From positions 62,001 through 126,000 of the forward strand of contig JAWLGP010000008.1 of NCBI GenBank assembly GCA_041685045.1: a stretch of 64,000 nucleotides of DNA. The letters run 5' to 3'. The stretch is from Thiohalomonas sp041685045. Its GTDB lineage: Bacteria; Pseudomonadota; Gammaproteobacteria; Thiohalomonadales; Thiohalomonadaceae. The position numbers and the translations under genes were made by a program. Shown piece after piece: positions 44,869 through 53,332 of this stretch. How positions within the stretch are numbered: the first letter of the stretch is position 1; the number at the start of each line of letters is the position of its first letter. The notes under the pieces were generated by a model. That model saw nothing but the letters and a program-made list of their open reading frames with translations, ran no database searches and was not told where the DNA came from.

Positions 44869-44909
44869 CGCAAACACCACTATCTCGTTGGAATTCTGTT
44901 CTCTGCCGG

Positions 44910-45812
44910 TCAGACGCGCGGCAGCGGTTCGACGCGCTCGGGCAGCGGCTCCTTACGCGTAACCTTCCTGGCATGGGCCCCCTTGATGGCTCCCTTGATG
45001 TCGTCGAGCCAGACGATGGCGCCGGTGGGACAGCGCTCGATGGCGACCTTGGAGGCGAGGCCGTTTTTCTCGTAATCGATGACCGCGAGGTTGTCCTCGA
45101 TGGCGATCAGCCCTTCCGGGGAATCGGCCACACAACGCGCGCAGGCGGTGCAGACCACCTCACAGTGCGCCTCGCCCTCATCGGCAAAATCCTGGTTTTT
45201 GCAGGCAACCCACAGCCGGTGACTGATCGGTTCGATGGAAAAGAGGTCCTTGGGGCAGATGGCCACGCAATCGCCGCAGGCGGTGCACTTGGCGGCGTCG
45301 ACTACCGGCAGGCCGTACTTGTTCATCCGGATGGCGTTGAAATCACAAACCGCTTCGCAGTCGGCCAGACCGAGGCAGCCCCAGGAGCAGCCCTTGCCGC
45401 CACCGGCCACCACGCTGGCGGCACGGCACGACTTCAGGCCCTGGTAGCGGGCGCGGGTGTAGGCCACGTGACTGCCACCGGCACAGGCGAGGCGTGCCAC
45501 CTGTTTTTCGGCAAAGCCGAGGTCGACGCCGAGGAAGTCGGCGATGGCCTGATTCAGCTCTTCGGAGTTGACCGTGCACTTGGCTGGTTCGGTGCTGCCG
45601 GCCAGCAGGGCTTCGGCAAACGGACGGCAGCCCGGGTTACCGCAGGCCCCGCAGTTGACGCTGGGGAGCATCTCCTCGACTTGGTCGAGGCGCGGGTCTT
45701 CTTCCACGTGCAGGCGCCGGTTGGCCACGGCAAGGACGCTGGCCAAAGCAATGCCCAGGCCCGCCATAAAGGCCCCGGCAATCGCAATGTCTATAAGCGA
45801 TGTCGCTTCCAT
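44910..45812 (-). CDS. rnfB: Rnf electron transport complex subunit B
   Basis: Ferredoxin-docking iron-sulfur subunit, 300 residues: N-terminal membrane span (about 6-30), an Fe-S domain with CGACGNPGCRPFAEA (about 54-68), then ferredoxin motifs CTACGDCVAICP (about 177) and CTACARCVADSP (about 219), where the last usual Cys of the second motif is absent. A long C-terminal extension ends in basic residues. ATG at 45812 behind GGGGTCAGG; six in-frame residues before it are unlikely. First gene of the block, 41 bases before the oxidoreductase. Confidence 0.93.
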   Translation of the reverse strand: MEATSLIDIAIAGAFMAGLGIALASVLAVANRRLHVEEDPRLDQVEEMLPSVNCGACGNPGCRPFAEALLAGSTEPAKCTVNSEELNQAIADFLGVDLGFAEKQVARLACAGGSHVAYTRARYQGLKSCRAASVVAGGGKGCSWGCLGLADCEAVCDFNAIRMNKYGLPVVDAAKCTACGDCVAICPKDLFSIEPISHRLWVACKNQDFADEGEAHCEVVCTACARCVADSPEGLIAIEDNLAVIDYEKNGLASKVAIERCPTGAIVWLDDIKGAIKGAHARKVTRKEPLPERVEPLPRV

Positions 45813-45919
45813 CCTGACCCCACTCGCCAACCGAGGAAAAAACCAAGTAAAAAACTAAAAATTTGTTTTGTGACGGGCATCTACGTCCCGCGAAAAAAGT
45901 CTAGGGAGATTGCCGGTAT

Positions 45920-45955
45920 TTGACACGTCAATTATTTCAATGCTAAGTATTGAAA
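45920..45955 (+). promoter_or_regulatory. Candidate promoter and LysR-type operator between rnfB and lysR
   Basis: TTTCAAT-N7-ATTGAAA (45935-45955) is a perfect 7-bp inverted repeat containing T-N11-A, the LysR-type operator rule. TTGACA at 45920-45925 lies just upstream and could pair with TAAGTA as a plus-strand -10 (18-base spacer). The region is markedly AT-rich against its neighbours. It lies 108 bases before rnfB and 246 before the LysR gene. Confidence 0.45.
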
Positions 45956-46014
45956 AAACCAATGCTATAAAGGCCGTTAGGAAGTGAAGGGTTAAGGGTT
46001 AGGGATCTCCCTGG

Positions 46015-46166
46015 TAGGTCGGGTTAGCGCAGCGTAACCCGACACCGCGCGTCGGGTTACGGCGCGGCCAGGAGGTGCCCTCACCCGGCTGGGGTGGCGC
46101 GCCTAACCCGACCTACCTCTACCAATCACATCCTGTTAATCCTGAAAAATCCTGTTAATCCTGTCC
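46015..46166. repeat. R7 palindrome followed by an R5 arm
   Basis: GTAGGTCGGGTTAGCGCAGC (46015 on) pairs with GCGCGCCTAACCCGACCTAC (ending 46116), with a second internal CGTCGGGTTACG. An R5 half (TCCTGTTAATCCTGAAAAAT and repeat) covers about 46130-46166. The repeats lie between the AT-rich operator region and the LysR start. Confidence 0.82.
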
Positions 46167-46200
46167 TATTGACCTAGCTATAACGAACGGTATCCCGACA

Positions 46201-47223
46201 GTGGAATCGACGCCCAATCTCTACTACAAGCAGAACCGCCTGAAGCAGTTGCGGGCGTTTTGTCACACGGCGCGGGCCGGCAGTATCACGCTGGCGGCCG
46301 AGTCGCTTTTCCTGTCGCAGCCGTCCGTTTCGCTGCAAATACAGGCACTGGAGCGGGAGTTCGGGATCACGCTGTTCGAGCGGCGGGGGCCGCAGATCAA
46401 ACTCACGCCGGAAGGGGAGGCCCTGTACAAGATGGCCGAACCGCTGGTGGAGGGGATCGACAAACTGCACGAGTCGTTCGCCGCCAGCTACGGCAAACTG
46501 GAATCCGGTGAACTCAACATTGCCGCCGGCGAATCCACCATCCTCTACATCCTGGCCGAACCGCTAAGGCTGTTCGCCAAGGCCTACCCCGGCATTCGCC
46601 TCAAGCTGCACAACGTGACCGGCCGTGACGGCATGTCCATGCTGCGGGCGGACGATGTCGACCTGGCGGTGGGATCCATGCTGGAAGTGCCGGACGAAAT
46701 CCTTTACCGGCCAGTGGTCACCTACGATCCCACCCTGATCACCTCGCTCGACCACCCGCTGGCGGAGAAGGAGAGCATCACCCTGGAGGACGTCAGCCCC
46801 TATGGTCTGATCCTGCCGCCACGGCATCTGTCGACCTGGCGCATCGTCGACCTGGTGTTCCGTCAACACAGCTGCACTTACAAAGTGGCGCTGGAGGCGG
46901 GCGGCTGGGAGGTGATCAAGAAATACGTGGAGTTAGGTCTCGGAATTTCCATCGTCACCGATGTCTGTCTGACCGGCGAAGAACGGCTCGCGCGCAAGTC
47001 ACTGGACCGTTACTTCCCGAAACGCTCCTACGGCATTGTGCTGCGCCAGGGGCGTTTTCTCTCGCCGCAGGCGAAGCGGTTCATCGACATTCTTCAGCAC
47101 TTCTATCTTGGTGATTTGGCGGATGAGGCGGCCCCGGAAACGGGCATGGTGGGTATGGAGTTCGAGGAGGCGATCGGCGCCGGCATGCCGGATGCGGAGG
47201 GGTGGAGCGACCGGAAGTTCTGA
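46201..47223 (+). CDS. LysR-family transcriptional regulator (CysB-like)
   Basis: 340 residues: N-terminal winged helix-turn-helix (LKQLRAFCHTARAGSITLA, then SQPSVSLQIQALEREFG, about 14-62) and a periplasmic-binding-like effector domain (about 103-310). A C-terminal acidic tail is unique. Translation likely starts at the GTG at 46201; no good ribosome site is visible. LysR proteins usually control a divergent neighbour and themselves. Here that neighbour is the rnfB-oxidoreductase operon, so control of pyruvate/ferredoxin metabolism is a reasonable guess. Confidence 0.88.
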   Translation: MESTPNLYYKQNRLKQLRAFCHTARAGSITLAAESLFLSQPSVSLQIQALEREFGITLFERRGPQIKLTPEGEALYKMAEPLVEGIDKLHESFAASYGKLESGELNIAAGESTILYILAEPLRLFAKAYPGIRLKLHNVTGRDGMSMLRADDVDLAVGSMLEVPDEILYRPVVTYDPTLITSLDHPLAEKESITLEDVSPYGLILPPRHLSTWRIVDLVFRQHSCTYKVALEAGGWEVIKKYVELGLGISIVTDVCLTGEERLARKSLDRYFPKRSYGIVLRQGRFLSPQAKRFIDILQHFYLGDLADEAAPETGMVGMEFEEAIGAGMPDAEGWSDRKF

Positions 47224-47353
47224 AGGGGTACGACGGGGGGATGCCTAGCTACCGATAAAGGTTAGGACGGGTCGCAGGAGCGCGGTTGTTGGGCGATAAT
47301 CAACGGAAAAGCTGGAGTGCTTTTCCTACAACAAAACCAGCGATCAAACCCAC

Positions 47354-47881
47354 GTGATAAAAATAAAAGAATTCAGTCCGCAGGACAGTCAGGCGGATTC
47401 CGACCGACTGCTGCCGATCTATCTGGAGCTCTGGAACCACCCGAGCAATCTACGGTTCCTGCTCTATTCCATGAAGCCATTGACCCCCAAGCAGCTACGC
47501 TTCGAATTCATGCATCACCGGCTTATCGGTGAGCGCTACTTCGCTGCCATGGAAGGTGATGCGGTACTGGGCCTTTCCGTTCTCAAGACCGCGCCGGCCG
47601 ATCTTTTCGAGATCTCGGGAGTGGCGGTGTTCCCCGAGCACCAGCGCCGCGGTATCGGCCGGCAGCTCGTTCAGCACGCCCAAATCATCGCCCGCTGGGA
47701 AGGATTCGACAGCATGGAGACCACGGTGTTCTCCGACAACGCGCCTATGCTGAATTTGATGCGGCAGGAAGGTTTCGAACAGATCGCGGTCACCACGGCC
47801 GCCCGTGCCGATGGCGTCGGCCTGATACGGCTGCAAAAGCGCTTGCCGGATCACCCAAACTGCCGACTGGCGCGGGCATGA
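47354..47881 (+). CDS. GNAT-family N-acetyltransferase
   Basis: 175 residues; the acetyl-CoA motif A is VAVFPEHQRRGIGRQLVQHA (split across about 91-110, with R/Q-x-x-G-x-G/A as RRGIGR), followed by the FSDNAPMLNLMRQEGF segment typical of the last GNAT helices. Substrate unknown. It starts at a GTG (47354), 130 bases after lysR; a GGAAAAGC/GCTTTTCC hairpin lies in the gap at 47305-47326. Confidence 0.85.
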   Translation: MIKIKEFSPQDSQADSDRLLPIYLELWNHPSNLRFLLYSMKPLTPKQLRFEFMHHRLIGERYFAAMEGDAVLGLSVLKTAPADLFEISGVAVFPEHQRRGIGRQLVQHAQIIARWEGFDSMETTVFSDNAPMLNLMRQEGFEQIAVTTAARADGVGLIRLQKRLPDHPNCRLARA

Positions 47882-47907
47882 TCGGCGGCTTCGGAGCTCG
47901 CGCGAAT

Positions 47908-47938
47908 GATGCGGTTCGCAGGCTCACCACATCCTACA
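47908..47938. repeat. R1 half repeat
   Basis: GATGCGGTTCGCAGGCTCAC then CACATCCTAC, a single R1 arm between the convergent GNAT and pirin genes. No partner arm is nearby. Confidence 0.8.
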
Positions 47939-47940
47939 AG

Positions 47941-48777
47941 CTATAAGCCCAGGCGGCCGGACCGGTAATCCTCGAACGCCTGCATGATCTGCTCCCGGCT
48001 GTTCATCACGAACGGCCCTTGGCGCACCACCGGTTCATCGAGCGGCTGGCCGGAAAGCAGTAGCAGGCGACTGGGCGCCGAGCCGTTCTCGAACGCCACC
48101 GCCTCGCCGGGACCTAGGATCACCAGCGTGCCCGCCCCGATTTCGCGCCCGCCAATGATCACCGATCCCTCATAGACATAGGCAACGGCACGGTGCGCGG
48201 AGGGCAACTGCTCCGCGTGAACGCCGCCCGGCGCAAAATGGAGGTCCAGAAAGTTGACCGGCGTGATCAGCTCCCGCACCGCGCCCCCGGTGCCGCGCCC
48301 GGTGGCACCGGCGATCACCCGAATCGAAACGCCGTCATGCCGTTCCTCCGGAATTTCCGAAGCGGCCAGCTCCTGATAACGTGGTTTGTCCATCTTGTGG
48401 GCTGCCGGCAGATTGACCCAGAGCTGAAACCCGCTCAGCAGTCCATTCTCCTGCTCCGGCATCTCGGAGTGGACGATGCCGCGTCCAGCCGTCATCCACT
48501 GCACACCGCCGGTTTCGATGACGCCCGCGTGGCCTGCGCTGTCGCGGTGGCGCATGCGCCCGGCGATGAGATAGGTCACGGTCTCGAAGCCGCGGTGGGG
48601 GTGCTCGGGGAAGCCCCCGACGTAGTCGTCGGGGTTATCCGATCGGAAGTTGTCGAGGAGCAGAAACGGGTCGACGCTGTCCAAACGTGGGGTGCCGATA
48701 ATGCGGGTCAGTCGCACCCCGGCGCCGTCCGAGGTCTCCTGACCGGCCAGCGTACTCTCCACTTGACGCAGTTGCAT
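47941..48777 (-). CDS. Pirin-family protein
   Basis: Bicupin of 278 residues. The N-terminal cupin carries the metal motif HPHRGFETVTYL (about 60-71) and a later HSEMPEQ (about 103-109); the C-terminal pirin domain spans about 165-270. Bacterial pirins include quercetin dioxygenases and regulators of pyruvate dehydrogenase, but function cannot be told from sequence. ATG at 48777 behind GAGGTG; longer in-frame extensions are implausible. Stop TAG at 47941-47943. Confidence 0.9.
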   Translation of the reverse strand: MQLRQVESTLAGQETSDGAGVRLTRIIGTPRLDSVDPFLLLDNFRSDNPDDYVGGFPEHPHRGFETVTYLIAGRMRHRDSAGHAGVIETGGVQWMTAGRGIVHSEMPEQENGLLSGFQLWVNLPAAHKMDKPRYQELAASEIPEERHDGVSIRVIAGATGRGTGGAVRELITPVNFLDLHFAPGGVHAEQLPSAHRAVAYVYEGSVIIGGREIGAGTLVILGPGEAVAFENGSAPSRLLLLSGQPLDEPVVRQGPFVMNSREQIMQAFEDYRSGRLGL

Positions 48778-49000
48778 GATGCACCTCGTGCGAGGGGTCG
48801 ATACCGAGATTGTAAATGACGGCGACTGTGCGTAAACCCCCCAGCCGGGTGCGGCAATTCCGGTGGTAAAGGCTCGGCGGCGGACCGGGACAGAGGAGCG
48901 GCCCCCTTGCGACTGATCGACACAACATCCACTATGGAATGGATACGAACCCGGCCCGAATCCCTCCGAACCAAGATAACGAGCAAACAAGGAAATACGA

Positions 49001-49801
49001 ATGGCCGCCCACCCCGAAACCCGAAACATGGCCGTCTACTGCGATTTCGAAAACGTTGCCCTCGGCGTCCGTGATGCGAAGTACGCCAAGTTCGACATCA
49101 ACCCTGTGCTGGAGCGCCTGCTCCTGAAGGGCAACATCGTCGTCAAGAAGGCCTACTGCGACTGGGATCGCTACAAGGACTTCAAGGCCTCCATGCACGA
49201 GGCCTCTTTCGAACTGATCGAGATCCCCCACGTGCGGCAGTCCGGCAAGAACTCCGCCGACATCCGCATGGTGGTGGACGCCCTCGACCTCTGTTACACC
49301 AAGGCGCACGTCGACACCTTCGTCATCGTCAGCGGCGACTCCGATTTTTCGCCCCTGGTGAGCAAGCTGCGGGAGAACGCCAAGGTGGTGATCGGCGTGG
49401 GGGTAAAGAATTCCACCTCCGACCTGCTCATCGCCAACTGCGATGAGTTCATCTTTTACGATGATCTCGTTCGCGGCGAGAAAAAGAAGCGCACACGCAA
49501 GAAGGCGAAGAAGGAAGAGGCCAAACCGCAGAAGGAGGAGGACAAGCGGCAGGAGGCGTTCGACCTGGTGCTGGAGACCATCGATGCCCTGGTGGCCGAA
49601 CGCGGCGAAGAGGAGCGGATCTGGGGCTCGATGGTGAAACAGACGTTGAAACGCCGGCGGCCCGGATTCAACGAGTCCTATTACGGCTTTCGCTCCTTCG
49701 GACGGTTGCTGGAGGAGGCGCAGGCGGCGCAGCTGCTCGAACTCGAGCGGGACGAGAAGTCCGGCGGGTATCTAATCAAGGGTGTGACGCACGAGGATTG
49801 A
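49001..49801 (+). CDS. NYN-domain (LabA/DUF88-like) putative RNase with C-terminal OST-HTH/LOTUS domain
   Basis: 266 residues. PIN-like NYN nuclease domain about 10-165 with acidic residues in VYCDFENVA (D15), SADIRMVVDAL (about 85-95) and SGDSDFSPLV (about 109-118), the usual metal-site positions. Then a Lys/Glu-rich linker (KKKRTRKKAKKEE), and a winged-helix region (about 190-262, WGSMVKQTLKRRRPGFNE, FRSFGRLLEEA) typical of OST-HTH/LOTUS RNA-binding domains. Likely an RNA-processing enzyme; target unknown. ATG at 49001 behind AAGGAA. Confidence 0.85.
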   Translation: MAAHPETRNMAVYCDFENVALGVRDAKYAKFDINPVLERLLLKGNIVVKKAYCDWDRYKDFKASMHEASFELIEIPHVRQSGKNSADIRMVVDALDLCYTKAHVDTFVIVSGDSDFSPLVSKLRENAKVVIGVGVKNSTSDLLIANCDEFIFYDDLVRGEKKKRTRKKAKKEEAKPQKEEDKRQEAFDLVLETIDALVAERGEEERIWGSMVKQTLKRRRPGFNESYYGFRSFGRLLEEAQAAQLLELERDEKSGGYLIKGVTHED

Positions 49802-49881
49802 AAAGAATAACTTGTCGCAGAGGCGCAGAGGAAAAATTTTGATATGCGGTAGGAGCCCCCGGCACAAAGGGTTTTCGCGCA

Positions 49882-50440
49882 GCGGCGCCTCCAGGCTATC
49901 GGTGCGGTTCGTTCCTCGGCAACGGCTCCCTGCGTTGCTCTACCTCCTGCATCCATGCAGTCGTCACCACACCCGAAACGTGGCATGTGGAATGTGGCAA
50001 ATGGAATATGGGGGGTGTCCCCACATTCCACATGCCGCCTACCCTATTCCTGACCCCGTAGGATGTGGTGAGCCTGCGAACCGCATCATTCGCGGCGCTT
50101 CCGGGCTATCGGTGCGGTTCGTTCCTCGGCAACCGCTCCCTGCGTTGTTCTACCTCCTGCATCCATGCAGTCGTCACCACACCCGAAACGTGGCATGTGG
50201 AATGTGGCAAATGGAATTATGGGGGGTGTCCCCACATTCCACATGCCGCCTACCCTATTCCTGACCCCGTAGGATGTGGTGAGCCTGCGAACCGCATCAT
50301 TCGCGGCGCTTCCGGGCTATCGGTGCGGTTCGTTCCTCACCACACCCTACAAAACCTAATCAGTAGGATGTGGTGAGCCTGCGAACCGCATCGCTCGCGG
50401 CGCTTCTAGGCTATCGGTGCGGTTCGTTCCTCGGCAACCG
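49882..50440. repeat. Tandem 210-bp repeat with R1 arms, two full and two partial copies
   Basis: GCTATCGGTGCGGTTCGTTC occurs at 49895, 50105, 50316 and about 50410. The first two units contain a second palindrome, GGCATGTGGAATGTGG / CCACATTCCACATGCC, around AATGGAATATGGGGGGTGTC; the last two are shortened. R1 arms (GTAGGATGTGGTGAGCCTGC) join the units. The whole NYN-helicase gap of 664 bases is repeat; I see no gene in it. Confidence 0.88.
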
Positions 50441-50465
50441 TTTAAACCGCCGATGTGCCGTTTGG

Positions 50466-52226
50466 CTATTTCCGTTTCTCGCCCTTGCGGTGCGGGGCCG
50501 GCTTTTTCTTCAGGGCGAGCTTCCCGTCCCTGCGTGGTGCCGAAATTTCGTCGACCGGTGTGAGGTTCATCGGGCGGCCGCAGACGCGGGCCTTTTTCAG
50601 CAGTTGCAATGCCGCTTTAGGCAGTCCGTCCGGCAGCTCGACGGTGGTGTAGGTGTCGTGGAGCTGGATGCGGCCGATGTAGCGGCTTTCGAGATCGGCC
50701 TCGTTGGCGATGGCACCGACGATGTGTTTCGGTTCGACACCATGGTCGCGGCCGACATCGAGGCGGAAGCGCTGCATGCCTTCCTGCGTTTCGCGCGTGC
50801 GGGGCGGACGCTGGCCGGGTTCGCGCTCCGGACGACGGTCGCGGCGGTCCGGGCGCTCATGACGTTCACGCGTTGGACGCTCCGGTGCCGGTGGCGCCTC
50901 TTCGGCGGCGCCGGTCCATAGCGGACGTTCACGCTGCACCAGAAAGGCCAGTGCGGCGGCGATTTCGCTGGGGCCGACATTGTGTTCGCTCTGGTAGCTG
51001 TCCACCAGCGTCTCGAAGTTGCTCAGGTCCTCCGATTCCAGCGCTTCGGTGATGAGCTGCTTGAAACGGGTAATGCGCTTGTCGGTGACCGCCTCCCGAC
51101 TGGGGATGGTCATCGGCGTGATCGGTTGCCGGGTGGCACGTTCGATGGCGTACAGCATGCGCTTCTCGCGCGGCGCCACGAACAGGATCGCCTCGCCGTT
51201 GCGACCGGCGCGACCGGTACGGCCGATACGGTGGACGTAGGCCTCGGTATCGTGGGGGATATCGTAATTGACCACGTGGCTGATGCGCTCCACGTCGAGG
51301 CCACGGGCGACCACGTCGGTGCCGACGACGATGTCGAGGGCGCCGCGCTTCAGCTTCTCCACCGTCTGTTCACGCTGGATCTGGTTCATGTCGCCGTTGA
51401 GGGCGGAGGCGGCATAGCCGCGGGCCTCCAGCTTCTCCGCCAGATTGACCGTCTCGGTCTTGGTGCGGACGAAGATGATCATGGCGTCGAACTCCTCGAC
51501 CTCGAGAATGCGGGTGAGGGCGTCCAGCTTGTGCAGACCGCTCACCTGCCAGTAGCGCTGACGGATGGTCTCCACCGTGGCGGTCTTGGTGGCGATGCGC
51601 ACCACTTCCGGGTTGCGCAGGTGGCGATGGGCGACCTGCTGGATCGGCTTGGGCATGGTGGCGGAGAAGAGGGCCACCTGCCGCTGCTCGGGGGTGTGGC
51701 TGAGGATCCACTCGACATCATCGATGAAGCCCATCCGCAGCATTTCGTCGGCTTCGTCCAACACCAAAGTCTTCAGTTGATCGAGCACCAGCGTTTCGCG
51801 GCGAATGTGGTCCATTACGCGTCCCGGGGTGCCCACCACCACGTGTACGCCCCGGTGCAGCTGGCGCAGCTGTGTACCCATGCCCTGGCCGCCGTAGACC
51901 GGGAGGATATGGAAGCCCGGCAGGTGGCGCGCGTAGCTCTGCATCGCCTCGGCCACCTGGATCGCCAACTCGCGGGTGGGGGTCAGCACCAGCGCCTGTG
52001 GCCGCGGCTGCGACAGGTCGATACGACTCAGCAGCGGCAGAGCGAACGCGGCCGTCTTGCCGGTACCGGTCTGTGCCTGGCCGAGCAGGTCGCGGCCGGC
52101 CAGCAGGGGCGGGATGGTGGCCGCCTGAATGGGGGATGGCGCTTCATAGCCGACCTCCCCAACGGCCTGGAGGACAGGCGCAGCAAGACCAAGTTCGGAA
52201 AAAGGGGTAACCGGCGCGGTGGACAT
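50466..52226 (-). CDS. deaD: DEAD-box ATP-dependent RNA helicase (DeaD/CsdA type)
   Basis: Unwinds RNA in ribosome assembly and mRNA decay, particularly in the cold. The product is 586 residues: Q motif and GYEAPSPIQ (about 26-34), AQTGTGKT (about 50-57), VLDEADEM (about 154-161), SAT (about 188), HRIGRTGRAGR (about 331-341). An Arg/Glu-rich linker (about 440-475) precedes a DbpA-type RNA-binding domain (about 480-555) and a basic tail (KKKPAPHRKGEKRK). Longer than minimal helicases because of this C-terminus. Confidence 0.93.
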   Translation of the reverse strand: MSTAPVTPFSELGLAAPVLQAVGEVGYEAPSPIQAATIPPLLAGRDLLGQAQTGTGKTAAFALPLLSRIDLSQPRPQALVLTPTRELAIQVAEAMQSYARHLPGFHILPVYGGQGMGTQLRQLHRGVHVVVGTPGRVMDHIRRETLVLDQLKTLVLDEADEMLRMGFIDDVEWILSHTPEQRQVALFSATMPKPIQQVAHRHLRNPEVVRIATKTATVETIRQRYWQVSGLHKLDALTRILEVEEFDAMIIFVRTKTETVNLAEKLEARGYAASALNGDMNQIQREQTVEKLKRGALDIVVGTDVVARGLDVERISHVVNYDIPHDTEAYVHRIGRTGRAGRNGEAILFVAPREKRMLYAIERATRQPITPMTIPSREAVTDKRITRFKQLITEALESEDLSNFETLVDSYQSEHNVGPSEIAAALAFLVQRERPLWTGAAEEAPPAPERPTRERHERPDRRDRRPEREPGQRPPRTRETQEGMQRFRLDVGRDHGVEPKHIVGAIANEADLESRYIGRIQLHDTYTTVELPDGLPKAALQLLKKARVCGRPMNLTPVDEISAPRRDGKLALKKKPAPHRKGEKRK

Positions 52227-52333
52227 GACGTAATTCTCGGGGGAGGCGCTCGAAAGCGCGGGGCGTGTCTAAAAGGGGACGCATTGTACGCGAATCCGCA
52301 TGAGAATGCGCGGAAAATCGAATGTTCAGAAGA

Positions 52334-53026
52334 TTAGACCGGCGGCCAGCCGAATTGTTGGAACAGTTGCGTGAATTCCGGCGGCAGGGGGGCTCGGAGG
52401 TGGAGTGGCTCACCGCTGAAGGGGTGGGTGAAGGTGAGATCGGTGGCCGCCAGCAGCAGCCGGTCGATGCCGAATTCGGTACGGAACAGCCGGTTGTGGC
52501 GACCCTCGCCGTGGGTGGTGTCGCCGACCAGCGGGTGAAAGATGTGTTTGAAGTGTTTGCGCAGCTGGTGGTAGCGGCCGGTTTCGGGCACAGCTTCCAC
52601 CAGCGAGTAGCGGGCGCTGGCGTAGCGGCCGACAGCGATCGGCAGCTCCACGGTGGCGAGCCGGCGGTAGCAGGTCACGGCGGGCTGCAACGGCATGTGC
52701 GGCTCCTCGCGCAGCGCGTAGTCGATGATCCCGCTCTCCTCGGTATAGCCCCGCACGATGGCCAGATAGCGTTTCTCCACCGCACGCGATTCAAAGGCTG
52801 CGCACAGCCGGGCGGCAGACTCCGGATCGAGGGCGAACACCAGAACGCCGGAGGTGGGACGGTCCAGGCGGTGGACCGGGAAGACGTGGCGGCCGAGCCG
52901 GTCCCGCACCCGCTGCAGTACCGGGATTCCCTCGCCCGGCATGCCGCGCCGGTGCACCAGCATCCCGGCCGGCTTGTCCACGGCGACGTAGTGTTCGTCC
53001 TGGTAGAGGATCGGGATGCGTGCCAT
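52334..53026 (-). CDS. truC: tRNA pseudouridine(65) synthase
   Basis: RluA-family enzyme making pseudouridine at position 65 of tRNAs. The product is 230 residues, no S4 domain. Catalytic Asp in HRLDRPTSGV (about 52-61), PVHRLDR core, and the TruC-like segments VEKRYLAIVRG (about 82-92), GRYHQLRKHFKHIFHPLVGD (split near 150-169). Overall resemblance is closer to TruC than to RluA/C/D. Start ATG at 53026. Confidence 0.9.
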   Translation of the reverse strand: MARIPILYQDEHYVAVDKPAGMLVHRRGMPGEGIPVLQRVRDRLGRHVFPVHRLDRPTSGVLVFALDPESAARLCAAFESRAVEKRYLAIVRGYTEESGIIDYALREEPHMPLQPAVTCYRRLATVELPIAVGRYASARYSLVEAVPETGRYHQLRKHFKHIFHPLVGDTTHGEGRHNRLFRTEFGIDRLLLAATDLTFTHPFSGEPLHLRAPLPPEFTQLFQQFGWPPV

Positions 53027-53107
53027 GGGGCGGGGCGGCTGTGCGAAGCGGTTGAGACGGAGCGCGCATCATAGAGGGATCGCCGTGGATGGTCTAACTG
53101 CTGGCGG

Positions 53108-53269
53108 GATTCAACAGGATTAACAGGATTTTTTCAGGATTACAGGATAAATCGGCTTGTAGGGTGTGGTGAGGAACGAACCGCACCGGGAGCCTGCAAA
53201 GATTCGCGAATGATGCGGTTCGCGGGCTCACCACATCCTACAAACCTGAAAAATCCTGTTAATCCCGTA
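53108..53269. repeat. R1 pair nested inside an R5 pair
   Basis: The outer R5 arms (ATTCAACAGGATTAACAGG at 53108 and CCTGAAAAATCCTGTTAAT near 53246) enclose an inner R1 pair (53159-53241: GTAGGGTGTGGTGAGGAACG and GCTCACCACATCCTAC). The nesting is clean, with a few bases between the layers, implying that one palindrome was inserted into the centre of another. Confidence 0.88.
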
Positions 53270-53332
53270 CCATCGGTCGGGACTCGGCTCTTAATCGTAG
53301 GCTGCTGACCGCCCGCTCCCGCAGGCGGCCGT

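Noticed and set aside
45831..45960. Transferred island suggested by the AT-rich stretch
   Set aside because: It is confined to about 130 bases in a divergent promoter region; flanking genes have the common composition.
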